Shown here in pieces: positions 7,824 to 16,044 of a DNA stretch of 21,035 nucleotides. The stretch comes from Gemmatimonadales bacterium UBA2960 (GTDB lineage: Bacteria; Gemmatimonadota; Gemmatimonadetes; Longimicrobiales; Gaopeijiaceae). Numbering within the stretch: the first letter of the stretch is position 1; each line of letters starts with the position of its first letter. The notes below the pieces were generated by a model. It searched no databases, was not told the DNA's origin, and worked only from the letters and a program-made list of their open reading frames with translations. Location: positions 13,950 through 34,984 of the forward strand of contig DEBI01000053.1 in the NCBI GenBank assembly GCA_002348465.1. The letters are read 5' to 3'. Made by a program: the position numbers and the translations under genes.

Positions 7824-9179
7824 ATGAACGACTCCGTAAAGCTGCGGCTTCCACACCCTCTCGCCATTCTGACTGGATGTGTACTCCTCGCAGCCGGAGC
7901 TAGCTACTTGCTACCGGCAGGAGAATTCGACCGTCAAAGCGACCCTGTCACAGGGCGCACACTTGTTGTGCCTGGTACATACCAGTCGGTCGAATCGAGT
8001 CCCGTCAACCTGTTCGAAGCGCTGGTTGCACTCCCGCGCGGTATGGCCGATGCAAGTAGCGTGATTTTCTTGGTCTTCTTGATCGGTGGCGCCTTTACTG
8101 TCGTTGACGAGTCAGGCGCGCTCAGGCGCGCGATCCCTTCGCTGGTTAAGGCGCTGAGAGGTCGAGACCTCCTTGTTATACCCGTAGTCTCAATGTTCTT
8201 TGCCATGGGCGGGGTCGTCCAAAACATGCAGGAAGAGATCATCCCACTCATTCCCGTCCTGATGATCCTTACCGCGCGGCTCGGGTTCACACCGATCGTG
8301 GCGGTTTCCATGAGCGCCGGAGCCGCATTCGTCGGATCCGCGTTCAGCCCGGTCAACCCATTTCAGGTCATTATCGCCCAACAAGCTGCACAGGTCGAAC
8401 CAATATCAGGTGCGCTTTTCCGTATCGTCTTCTTGATTGGTGCGCTCGCCTTGTGGATAGGGGCCACTATGCGCTATGCGGCGGCAACACGGACAGCCGG
8501 ACAAGCTTCTAGTTCCGATGAATTTGGCGAGGGCATGACCGTCACAGACACAGTGATAGTCGCGATGGTGGCCGCGACCTTCGGCCTGATGGTCGTCGGT
8601 CTTCAATACTGGGGATGGGGCTTCGACCAAATGTCTGGAGCATTCTTCCTTATGGGTTGTATCGTCGGCGTGATCGCTAGAATGGGTGTAAGCGGAACCG
8701 CTGAAGCTTACGTAAAAGGCTTCAGGGATCTCGCATACGCCGCACTCCTGATCGGCTTCGCTAGAGCCATCTCGACGGTCCTGACTGACGGGCGCATCAT
8801 CGACACCATAGTGAACGGCATGTTCACCCCTCTCGAAAGTTTGCCCCAACTAGCGTCGGCGCTCGGTATGGTCGTGGGACAAGCTCTCCTGCACATCCCC
8901 GTGCCAAGCGTTAGTAGTCAAGCCGTGTTGACAATGCCGATCCTTGTGCCGCTGGCCGATCTTCTGGGGCTCTCACGACAAGTTATCGTGCTTGCTTACC
9001 AATACGGTGCAGGACTCTGCGACCTTGTGACACCTACAAACGGAGCACTGATGGCTATTCTTGCCTCGGCCGGCGTCCGTTACGAGCAGTGGATTAAGTT
9101 TACCGGTCCACTCTATCTAGCGCTGGTCACCTTGGGATGCGTCTCGATAGCTGTCGCAATCGCCATAGGCCTGCAGTAA
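7824..9179 (+). CDS. YfcC/DcuC-family membrane transporter
   Basis: This 451-residue integral membrane protein has about 11 to 13 hydrophobic segments. The YfcC branch of the C4-dicarboxylate anaerobic carrier family (PF03606) is recognised from the N-terminal YLLPAGEFDR, VVPGTYQSVE and LVALPRGM segments, VIFLVFLIGGAFTVVDESGA, QNMQEEIIPLIPVL and FSPVNPFQVIIAQQ. Members are thought to carry dicarboxylates, amino acids or short peptides; the substrate here is unknown. I placed the start at ATG 7824. A TTG-initiated extension from 7719 would add 35 arginine-rich residues that do not look like this family. The stop overlaps the start of the Nudix gene (TAATG), so the two are probably translated together. 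Confidence 0.88.
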   Translation: MNDSVKLRLPHPLAILTGCVLLAAGASYLLPAGEFDRQSDPVTGRTLVVPGTYQSVESSPVNLFEALVALPRGMADASSVIFLVFLIGGAFTVVDESGALRRAIPSLVKALRGRDLLVIPVVSMFFAMGGVVQNMQEEIIPLIPVLMILTARLGFTPIVAVSMSAGAAFVGSAFSPVNPFQVIIAQQAAQVEPISGALFRIVFLIGALALWIGATMRYAAATRTAGQASSSDEFGEGMTVTDTVIVAMVAATFGLMVVGLQYWGWGFDQMSGAFFLMGCIVGVIARMGVSGTAEAYVKGFRDLAYAALLIGFARAISTVLTDGRIIDTIVNGMFTPLESLPQLASALGMVVGQALLHIPVPSVSSQAVLTMPILVPLADLLGLSRQVIVLAYQYGAGLCDLVTPTNGALMAILASAGVRYEQWIKFTGPLYLALVTLGCVSIAVAIAIGLQ

Positions 9180-9604
9180 TGTCGAGCCGGGTCATAGCAG
9201 CCGTAATACGTAGGAATGGTGCCTTCCTTCTAGGCCGTCGGCCCGAAAACAAGCGTCACGGTGGAATGTGGGAATTCCCGGGCGGAAAGGTCGAGCCTGG
9301 AGAGAAGCCTGAAACCACGGCAAGACGCGAGCTGGCTGAGGAATTAGAGCTAGACGTAACTAATTTTGGCTCACTCCTACACACAGTTCAGGATGAGCAC
9401 TCTCCCTTCATAATTGAGTTCTATCCCACCGAAGTCACTGGAGATCCTGTCCCAAGAGAGCACACTGAACTCGCATGGCTGTCCTCCGACAAAATAGCGA
9501 CAATCGCACTGGCCCCGGCTGACAGAATCTTTCTCTCATGGTTCATGTCAAAGGATACGAATAATCTTGGAGCCGAGAGGGATCAGGAGAGTGAGCGGAG
9601 GTAA
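9179..9604 (+). CDS. MutT-type Nudix hydrolase
   Basis: This 141-residue cytoplasmic pyrophosphohydrolase has a complete Nudix box at residues 36-58 (GX5EX7REUXEEXXU: Gly36, Glu42, Arg50, Glu51, Glu54, Glu55). The WEFPGGKVEPGE context and size are those of MutT/NUDT1-like enzymes that remove 8-oxo-dGTP or related nucleotides, although CTP or sugar-nucleotide substrates are possible. The ATG at 9179 overlaps the transporter's stop codon; a longer start at 9137 lies inside that gene and adds an unrelated segment. The 3' end overlaps the convergent methyltransferase gene by 22 bases. The last 15 or so residues are polar and charged and probably not part of the fold. Confidence 0.9.
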   Translation: MSSRVIAAVIRRNGAFLLGRRPENKRHGGMWEFPGGKVEPGEKPETTARRELAEELELDVTNFGSLLHTVQDEHSPFIIEFYPTEVTGDPVPREHTELAWLSSDKIATIALAPADRIFLSWFMSKDTNNLGAERDQESERR

Positions 9605-10980
9605 TCAGCTGCTCTAGCTTTCGGGATCTCGCTCTTTAGACCGTCGACAGTAAGAGCTCCTCGCCCGATCAAATCTCCGTGGTGGCGAATCCCGATAGGC
9701 CCCCTTTCTTCCTCAGCCACCGCTACTGGCTCCCTAGCAATAAGAGTCCGCATTTCATCGTCGTTCACATCAACTGTGCGGCCTGTCATCCCATCACCCA
9801 ACAGTCGAAGCAAATCATTCGATGGTCGCGGACGACCGCGAGAATCGAAATCGATCCCTCGAACCCCCACGGAAACTGCTCGCCATGATCCATTCTCCCA
9901 CACTGGGAAAGGCCAGGCATCCAGTGTATGAAACCATGCGCGACCTCCTCGTAAAATCCAGCGGAGCCGATCAAGCCCGTGCCCTAGGCCATATCGGCCC
10001 CTCAACTCATCTAAGGCATGTCCAAGACGCTCTTTCGCCTCATCGACTGACAGGTCGTCACCTGGGAAGACCGCGGGCACGCTATCCTCAAAAGATCGAT
10101 CCTCACCATCATCCAACTTGCGAAGTCGAGCCATGAAGAGCCCCCCTGAGTCGAGATGATGAGGGTATATACGAGCTGCCCCTTCGAGCCTAGGATCAAA
10201 TCGAACACCTTCGAAGTGAGTCAAACCCGGAGCGTGATCAATCGGAAGTGCGAGGGGCTCAAGCTCTACGGGCAAACGCCGAAGTGCCTCGGTAACAACT
10301 GCCTCGTTCTCCTCAGGGGCAAAAGTGCATGTTACATAAAGAATGACTCCTCCTGGTCGGGTCACCTTAACCGCTCTCTCAAGGAGCGCCCGCTGGGCTT
10401 TGGTCACATAACTCAAAAAGGACATCGACTGATTAGGCGCCCGCCCGCCTCCACGACGAAGGGTACCCTCGCCCGAACACGGTGCGTCTACCAAGACCCG
10501 GTCGAATGTGGCTCCGACCGGAAAGTCTCGGCCATCTCCAGCAGTCACCATGATGTTTGAATTGCCGAGACGGTACACATTGCCTAGTAACCCACGAATG
10601 CGTGGCTCACTCACCTCAGACGCTACAAGGCATCCTGAATCTTCCATCAGTTCCGCCATATGCAGCGTTTTTCCACCTGGCGCAGAGCACAAGTCCAGCA
10701 CGTGTTCGCCTGGCTCCGGGGCTATCGCGGGAGCCGCAACACCCGTCGATGCCTGCTGGACATACAACAAACCAAGCCAGTGCTCACGAGTCGCGGAAAG
10801 CGGACCCGGCCCTTCTTTAACTCTGTGGAACCCCGGAACTCCGTTGACCGGCTCCATCTCAAACCCGTGAGCCCTTAGGCGTTCTATAAGCGCATGCTCT
10901 GTGACCCGCCCTGCACACACTCGGAACACCACTGGTTCCGGACGACGAGCAGCTTCGGTGAAGCCCGCCCAATCATCCAC
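9583..10980 (-). CDS. RsmF-like rRNA cytosine-C5 methyltransferase
   Basis: This S-adenosylmethionine-dependent RNA m5C methyltransferase (NOL1/NOP2/Fmu class) probably acts on 16S rRNA. The SAM site DLCSAPGGKT is at 96-105, DAPCSGEGT with Cys168 at 165-173, and the catalytic TCTFAPEEN with Cys219 at 218-226. Residues about 300-465 resemble the C-terminal RsmF/YebU extension with a PUA-like end, so RsmF is preferred over RsmB. The annotated GTG at 10980 is probably not the true start: the frame stays open upstream to about 11133, and the residues just before it (DLARYRSFVDDW) resemble the normal N-terminus of this family. No ATG, GTG or TTG occurs in that extension. A CTG at 11052-11050 overlaps the groES stop. 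It follows the groES-like gene, probably in one operon. Confidence 0.9.
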   Translation of the reverse strand: MDDWAGFTEAARRPEPVVFRVCAGRVTEHALIERLRAHGFEMEPVNGVPGFHRVKEGPGPLSATREHWLGLLYVQQASTGVAAPAIAPEPGEHVLDLCSAPGGKTLHMAELMEDSGCLVASEVSEPRIRGLLGNVYRLGNSNIMVTAGDGRDFPVGATFDRVLVDAPCSGEGTLRRGGGRAPNQSMSFLSYVTKAQRALLERAVKVTRPGGVILYVTCTFAPEENEAVVTEALRRLPVELEPLALPIDHAPGLTHFEGVRFDPRLEGAARIYPHHLDSGGLFMARLRKLDDGEDRSFEDSVPAVFPGDDLSVDEAKERLGHALDELRGRYGLGHGLDRLRWILRGGRAWFHTLDAWPFPVWENGSWRAVSVGVRGIDFDSRGRPRPSNDLLRLLGDGMTGRTVDVNDDEMRTLIAREPVAVAEEERGPIGIRHHGDLIGRGALTVDGLKSEIPKARAADYLRSLS

Positions 10981-11048
10981 AAAGCTGCGGTAGCGGGCGA
11001 GGTCGACTTCCCGCTCTCGCGGGGCCTTACGCCTCCTGCGCCTGGGAG

Positions 11049-11438
11049 TCAGAAGTTGAGTACGCCGGGGTCCTCGTCTTCGCGCACGAGAGTCAGGATC
11101 GCCGCCTGGGGCACCACAAGATAGTGCTCGCCTTCAAACGTGATCTCTACCGCAGCCTTCCTAAAGAAAAGCGCATAATCCCCAATTTGGGCCTGTAAAG
11201 GAACGTACTTCGGCTCACCAGGCGTGCCGCCAATCTTCCACGGCTCATCGTCGAGTTCAGTGGGGGCAGAAACAGCATTTCCGGGACCTGTAGCGACGAC
11301 CTTACCGCCCTGCACGGCCTGGTTGTCGACTGCCGTGCTCGGAAGATAGAGACCGACCTTGGTCCGATCCTCACCCTCTTCCGGCTGAATCAGGACACGG
11401 TCGCCGACAACGATAAGACGCTTTCTCGATTCTGACAT
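11049..11438 (-). CDS. Stand-alone GroES-like co-chaperonin (Cpn10 family)
   Basis: This 129-residue protein has the Cpn10 fold: GDRVLIQPEEGEDRTK (12-27), a mobile-loop region at about 21-41 with the hydrophobic triplet LYL (30-32) in place of the usual IVL, KVVATGPG (46-53), and a C-terminal QIGDYALFFRKAAVEITFEGEHYLVV block. Normal GroES has about 95 residues. The extra length comes from an insert near 54-80 (SAPTELDDEPWKIGGTPGEPKY) and a short acidic tail. No groEL is nearby, so this may be a divergent paralogue rather than the main GroES. The ATG at 11438 has AGGGTG just upstream; a GTG at 11456 adds six residues. It lies between nupC-like and rsmF-like genes on the same strand. Confidence 0.85.
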   Translation of the reverse strand: MSESRKRLIVVGDRVLIQPEEGEDRTKVGLYLPSTAVDNQAVQGGKVVATGPGNAVSAPTELDDEPWKIGGTPGEPKYVPLQAQIGDYALFFRKAAVEITFEGEHYLVVPQAAILTLVREDEDPGVLNF

Positions 11439-11491
11439 ATTCACCCTGTACGACACGCTTTTATCTACACTCGAGGACAGAAAAGCTCGCC

Positions 11492-12796
11492 TTACAGGAG
11501 AATTCCCGCCACCGCCGCAGTCATGAGCGAAGCCATGAGGCCTGCAACCATAGCCTTGGGACCCATCCTGGCTAGGTCTTGCCTGCGCGACGGAGCGATC
11601 GCACCGATTCCAGCTATAGTCATGGCGACCGATCCGAAATTAGCAAAAGTCGTAAGAGCGTAAATGCCTATCCCTAAGGATCGTGGATCAACTGATGCAC
11701 CTGAGGCCAACTCGTTGGAGAGTTCCGCAAACGCAACGAATTCGTTTAAGACAAAGTCGATACCAATCATCCGTCCAATGAGGTCTGCATCCACCCACGG
11801 TACCCCCAGCATCCATGCGACCGGGGCCAGAGCTGATCCTAGAAGGCCTTCTAGGGTCACCCCAGGCGCACCGACAAGGGCACCTAGCCACCCCAGTAAG
11901 CCGTTGATCATTGCGACAAGAGCAATAAACGCTATCAGCATGGCACCAACTACCAGCGCCAAGCGGAGTCCCTCTGCAGCACCACGAGCAGCCGCATCGA
12001 TCGCGTTGACATCAGGTCGCTCTACCTCTTCGGCCACGACACCTGTCGTGACCGGTTCTCCGGTCTCTGGGACAAGCAGCTTCGACATCACGAGTGCCGC
12101 AGGTGCAGACATCACCGAAGCAGCTATGAGATGTCCCGCAGCATCAGGATGGTATGGCATAAGCATACCGGCATAAGCAGCCAGAACAGTCCCAGAAATA
12201 GTTGCGAGTCCCGCGGTCATTATGGCCATCATCTCTGACTCGGTCATTCGCTCTACGTAGGGCTTCACCACCAAGGGCGACTCCATCATCCCCACGAAAA
12301 TATTCGTGGCCGTGCAGAGTGTCTCCGCACCGGACGTCCGCATGGTGCGCTGCATCGTCCAAGCTACGACCCTCACCACTTTCTGCATGATCCCAAGGTG
12401 GTAGAGAACGGTCACGAGCGACGACACAAAGATAATGTTTGGCAAGATGCGAAAGGCGAAAAACGCGCCCGTCTCAGCAACTACACCACCCGTCGAGCTG
12501 AACGCGCCATCCGTTCCCAATGTCCCCACCGGTACTTCGCTCCCAACCAGATTACCAAAGACGAAGCGGGCACCTTCGGTTCCATAACCCAGTACCGCAT
12601 GCACCACATCATTCAATGCGTCGAAGGCTGCCACCCCGGCTGGGGTCCTAAGGACCAGAAGCGCGAAGCCGATCTGAAGAGTTAATCCCCATCCTACGAG
12701 GCGCCATGAGACCTTTCTACGATCAGTCGAACAGATCCACGCGATAACTAAAAGAAGGGCAAGTCCGAAAACAGCACGAAGGCGCTCTTCAAACAT
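11492..12796 (-). CDS. Concentrative nucleoside transporter (CNT/NupC family)
   Basis: This 434-residue inner-membrane symporter would import nucleosides. Family landmarks are SGAETLCTATNIFVG (155-169) with the first re-entrant loop, NEFVAF (351-356), TFANFGS (383-389) and IGAIAPSRRQDLA (398-409). The loop that binds the nucleobase normally reads GQTEAP but here is GMMESP (169-174), so the Gln and Thr that contact the base are replaced by Met. The sugar-binding Glu and Asn/Ser positions in NEFVAF and FANFGS appear kept. The gene may therefore carry a different nucleoside or analogue. The ATG at 12796 has GAGG about ten bases upstream. It heads the nupC-groES-rsmF minus-strand run and is divergent from the ggt-like gene. 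Confidence 0.9.
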   Translation of the reverse strand: MFEERLRAVFGLALLLVIAWICSTDRRKVSWRLVGWGLTLQIGFALLVLRTPAGVAAFDALNDVVHAVLGYGTEGARFVFGNLVGSEVPVGTLGTDGAFSSTGGVVAETGAFFAFRILPNIIFVSSLVTVLYHLGIMQKVVRVVAWTMQRTMRTSGAETLCTATNIFVGMMESPLVVKPYVERMTESEMMAIMTAGLATISGTVLAAYAGMLMPYHPDAAGHLIAASVMSAPAALVMSKLLVPETGEPVTTGVVAEEVERPDVNAIDAAARGAAEGLRLALVVGAMLIAFIALVAMINGLLGWLGALVGAPGVTLEGLLGSALAPVAWMLGVPWVDADLIGRMIGIDFVLNEFVAFAELSNELASGASVDPRSLGIGIYALTTFANFGSVAMTIAGIGAIAPSRRQDLARMGPKAMVAGLMASLMTAAVAGILL

Positions 12797-13069
12797 CAGA
12801 TGTCGACCTCAACTCTTTCACCTTGTCACAAAGAAAGCGCTCAAAATTCAGGCCAAGTATAAGTGGCTTTTGGATCACAAATCCGAGTGAGCACCGCTCG
12901 TTCATGAGAAGATTCTATCTGGCACAGGAGCTTCCTGCGAGAGCGTCTAATACCCAGTCGGCTCCGCCGAGGCGTCCTCAGATTCTCTAGCTGCCTCTCA
13001 GGACGTGCCCATCGGAGCGAAGGACCGTACCATGGTGTGTCAACAGGATGCCCGATTAACACATGGTTT
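12797..13069. other. Divergent intergenic region, nupC-like / ggt-like
   Basis: This 273-base gap separates two divergently transcribed genes and must hold both promoters. I see no convincing -35/-10 pair, repeat or RNA gene. A 73-residue minus-strand frame (12841-13062) covers most of it but has no recognisable features and an arginine-rich composition typical of chance frames. Confidence 0.5.
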
Positions 13070-14737
13070 ATGAAACTGAATAAGCACTCGGCCTACAGGC
13101 TCAGATTATTAATATCTGCGAGCACCCTTTTCCTTGCACCACTCTCGATATCTGCCCAATCCATCGCCCAGAGCGGACGATCCGATCAGGGAATGGTTAG
13201 CGCCGCGCAACCGCTGGCCACCGACGCAGGAGTCCGAATCCTCGAGATGGGTGGAAATGCAGCCGACGCGGCAGTAGCAGCCGGGTTCGCGATCGCGGTG
13301 GTCGAACCGACGATGAACTCGATTGCGGGGCGGAATCAGATTCTGATCCGCACCCCGTCAGGGGAGTTCCACGGCATAGACGGAACAACCCAAGCCCCTT
13401 GGGATTATGATCATGAAACCGCACCACGAGCGTCATTCGGGTACGCAGTCATCGGGATTCCGGGTGCTACAGCAGGGCTGCTGAAGCTTCACGAGGAGTT
13501 CGGCTCGCTTCCTCTCGCTCAGGTCATGGCACCTGCGATCGAATACGCTGAAAATGGCTTTCGTCTGCTCGCTGGAGATGCTGCGCGACAGGCTGCAGGT
13601 GCTGAACAAGCCCTACAGTTTCCGGGGACGGCCGACACCTACTACAAGGGTGACGGCTCTCCTTATAGGGCGGGCGAGACACTCATCCAGCCTGCCTACG
13701 CTGAAACCCTCCGAAAAATCATGACTGGCGGACGGGATGTGTTTTATAGAGGAGAGATCGCCCAAGCGATGGCACGAGACCTTCAGGCAAACGGTGCAGT
13801 AATCGACCTCGACGACCTCGAACAATATGTAGCGGAAGACAGCCGTATAGTCCGTGGGAGCTACCGAGGTTACGAACTCGTCGGCACAGATGTACCCGCA
13901 GCCGGAGTTCTAGCCATCCAAGCTCTGCACATCATGGAAAACTTCGACCCGGATTCGATGACAGAGGCCGAGTGGTTTTCCATTACCGCTCAGGCTCTGC
14001 GCATGGCGCAAAGTGAGCTAGGCATCCTTGGGACAGATACGGCCGCCGTAAGAGCGACCTCTAAAGAATATGCAGAGCAATTAGCGATAAATGTTAAGGC
14101 ACCCGGTCAACGATCCGACCTGCCACAGACCCCGCTACCCCAACTCGAGGAGCGAGGAGACCTGTATGGCGGACACACCACACACCTCTCGACAGCCGAT
14201 GCCAACGGTATGTTCGTATCGCTGACACAAACGCTCGGTCCAAACATGGGCTCGAAAGTAGTCACCCCAGGACTCGGCTTCCTATACGCCTCGACACTAG
14301 GAGGCTACCTCGGCACGATGACTCAACCCGGAATGCGTGCCCGCTCGAATATCTGCCCCTTTATCGTAATGAAGGACGGTGAGGTCATTCTCGTACTTGG
14401 AGGCGCTGGCGGGGGCATGATCCCGCCAGCAGTAGTGCACGCAATCACTCGTGTGATCGACTTCGGCCTGAACCTTCCCCAAGCACTCGCCGCGCCGCGC
14501 GTTGCGGGAGGATCCGGTGGCGCATTTAATGCTGAAACCTCTCCAGGCATTGGATGGACCGACGTGGAGATCGCCGAGATGAGAGCGCTAGGCTTAGACA
14601 TCAACGAGCAACCAAGGACAGGAGCATTCGGTAGGATTCATGGAATCCAATTCGACCCCGAAACAAGAACCTTAATCGGCGCGGCTGACCCAGACTGGGA
14701 GGGAACGGCGCGCGGACCCATGACGAGCCGACGATGA
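13070..14737 (+). CDS. Secreted gamma-glutamyltranspeptidase-family protein, divergent
   Basis: This 555-residue Ntn-hydrolase precursor has an N-terminal signal peptide (basic MKLNKHSAYRLR, then a hydrophobic core ending SISAQS). GGT-family features are GMVSAAQPLATDAGVRILEMGGNA near the start, AGFAIAVVEP, GIPGATAGL, and the autocleavage site GGHTTHLSTADANG. The predicted catalytic Thr is Thr370, the first Thr of TTHL, which would start the small subunit. Two substrate-site motifs are changed: the usual RExAP is TTQAP (Thr106-Thr107), losing the Arg that holds the gamma-glutamyl carboxylate, and the glycine-rich segment after the first domain reads IAGRNQILI. It may therefore cleave something other than glutathione. 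I chose ATG 13070; GTG 13037 would add eleven residues before the signal peptide. Confidence 0.88.
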   Translation: MKLNKHSAYRLRLLISASTLFLAPLSISAQSIAQSGRSDQGMVSAAQPLATDAGVRILEMGGNAADAAVAAGFAIAVVEPTMNSIAGRNQILIRTPSGEFHGIDGTTQAPWDYDHETAPRASFGYAVIGIPGATAGLLKLHEEFGSLPLAQVMAPAIEYAENGFRLLAGDAARQAAGAEQALQFPGTADTYYKGDGSPYRAGETLIQPAYAETLRKIMTGGRDVFYRGEIAQAMARDLQANGAVIDLDDLEQYVAEDSRIVRGSYRGYELVGTDVPAAGVLAIQALHIMENFDPDSMTEAEWFSITAQALRMAQSELGILGTDTAAVRATSKEYAEQLAINVKAPGQRSDLPQTPLPQLEERGDLYGGHTTHLSTADANGMFVSLTQTLGPNMGSKVVTPGLGFLYASTLGGYLGTMTQPGMRARSNICPFIVMKDGEVILVLGGAGGGMIPPAVVHAITRVIDFGLNLPQALAAPRVAGGSGGAFNAETSPGIGWTDVEIAEMRALGLDINEQPRTGAFGRIHGIQFDPETRTLIGAADPDWEGTARGPMTSRR

Positions 14738-14749
14738 TCTGTACCGTGA

Positions 14750-14772
14750 GCACATACATTCCTAGTATGTGC
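14750..14772. terminator. Hairpin after the ggt-like gene
   Basis: A perfect 8-base-pair stem, GCACATAC (14750-14757) with GTATGTGC (14765-14772), encloses a 7-base loop. It begins 12 bases after the ggt-like stop and is followed by CCGTTTAATAACTTT, which is only partly T-rich. It could be a weak intrinsic terminator, or a palindromic regulator site for the next gene, which starts at 14811. Confidence 0.5.
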
Positions 14773-14810
14773 CCGTTTAATAACTTTGACACCCCGATTG
14801 GAGTGACTGC

Positions 14811-15995
14811 GTGAATAGACTAACCCTAGTCGCGTTCACCACCCTTCTTCCCGCGTCCTTGGCTGCTCAGGTCGGAGCCGTACCCAGCAGACTTGTCGAG
14901 GTTGAGACGGAGCGCTCCAGAGCTTGCGTCAGCACGCTCGGACAGATCGCAGTGCTGGACAGAGTCCTTGCCCCGGTAGTTACTAGAGGGACAAGGCTAC
15001 GAGAGATCGCCGAGGCCGTTGCACTGGAAGACCGGATGATAGTCGAGCCATTCGAGTCCTCAGACGAAACCGAAGCCCTCGTTCAGAATTGGTTCACCAC
15101 TGATGCTGCACTAGCGCAACGCTACGTAATGTCAGAGGACAGTGGTGTGCTCGCAGAAAGACAGGCAGGCCGAGAAACAATTAAAGCCGTGATCACTGAA
15201 GCACTAACAACCATCCAGCAGTATGCAGATAGCGTGCTCACCGCGAACACCTCGTTAATCCAAGCCGCCGGACCCTGCGATGGAGCGATCTTTGTGCGAG
15301 GTGCAGTCCTGAGTGCGTGCGAGGATGCTTCCGGTCCAATCTGCGAACAAGCAGCGCTGCCAGCGGGTGCAGCTGAAGATTTCCGCTTCGTGGATGCCGG
15401 GGAGTCGGTATGGGAAATCCAGGAAACACGGCCTTGGACTGTACCCTCACCTCTTCAACCAACAGAGGATGGTCAACTGGGAGGCGGACGCACAATTGGG
15501 TACGCGAGGGTGGGCAACTTAGCGATATCACTCTCCTTTTCACCGCTCTTCAGAGAAAGAGAACAAATGTCGGAGGTAGAACTCGCCCGATATGACGCCG
15601 TAAACGATTCTCTTGGCATTGCCATCGATCACCCCACACTCGCGGTAACAACTGCGTTCGGCATACGGGCCGCTCTCAACGAGCCACTTGGAACAGAGAC
15701 GCGATATGTCCTTCACTTCGACGACATAAATGTCCCTGACATCCTCTGGAGCGGCCCTGTAGAATCGAGTACCCCCCTCGAAGCGGCGATACCACTAGGG
15801 GCGGCTCACGTTGTGCGATTTCGTGCCGGAGACCCGGTGATGCTGACCGCTATAGGTGGGACAGACGGAAACGAGCCCGAGTACTCAATCATGATTGGGA
15901 ATGTCAACCAGACGCCCGCTGCCACAGTGCTCCTCAACTACATGGCAACGCAAATGGCCGATGACCTTAGTCGGTTCGAACAACCCCGTGACTGA
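14811..15995 (+). CDS. Exported protein of unknown function
   Basis: I do not recognise this 394-residue protein. It has a clear signal peptide (MNRLTLVAFTTLLPASLAAQ) with likely cleavage near residue 20, so it is probably periplasmic. The first half (about 25-150) is polar and helical. Four cysteines (39, 156, 170, 178) could form two disulfides. The second half (about 190-375) looks rich in beta strands, including RTIGYARVGNLAISLSF and ETRYVLHFDDI. No membrane anchor or catalytic motif was seen. The start is GTG at 14811 with GGAG nine bases upstream. It follows the ggt-like gene after 73 bases with a hairpin between them, so a shared function is not shown. It converges on soxD. Confidence 0.75.
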   Translation: MNRLTLVAFTTLLPASLAAQVGAVPSRLVEVETERSRACVSTLGQIAVLDRVLAPVVTRGTRLREIAEAVALEDRMIVEPFESSDETEALVQNWFTTDAALAQRYVMSEDSGVLAERQAGRETIKAVITEALTTIQQYADSVLTANTSLIQAAGPCDGAIFVRGAVLSACEDASGPICEQAALPAGAAEDFRFVDAGESVWEIQETRPWTVPSPLQPTEDGQLGGGRTIGYARVGNLAISLSFSPLFREREQMSEVELARYDAVNDSLGIAIDHPTLAVTTAFGIRAALNEPLGTETRYVLHFDDINVPDILWSGPVESSTPLEAAIPLGAAHVVRFRAGDPVMLTAIGGTDGNEPEYSIMIGNVNQTPAATVLLNYMATQMADDLSRFEQPRD

Positions 15996-16044
15996 AATAG
16001 AGCGAATGTGAAGCAATGCCGACGCACCAGTCCATCGCTATTCG

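Noticed and set aside
12841..13062. A 73-residue minus-strand frame in the divergent gap
   Set aside because: Arg-rich, GTG-started, without any recognisable motif, and it would block the space needed for two promoters.
15996..16044. Imperfect inverted repeat AATAG-CGA / TCGCTATT between convergent genes
   Set aside because: The stem needs a two-base bulge and has a long loop with no clear T-run, so it is too weak to call a terminator.
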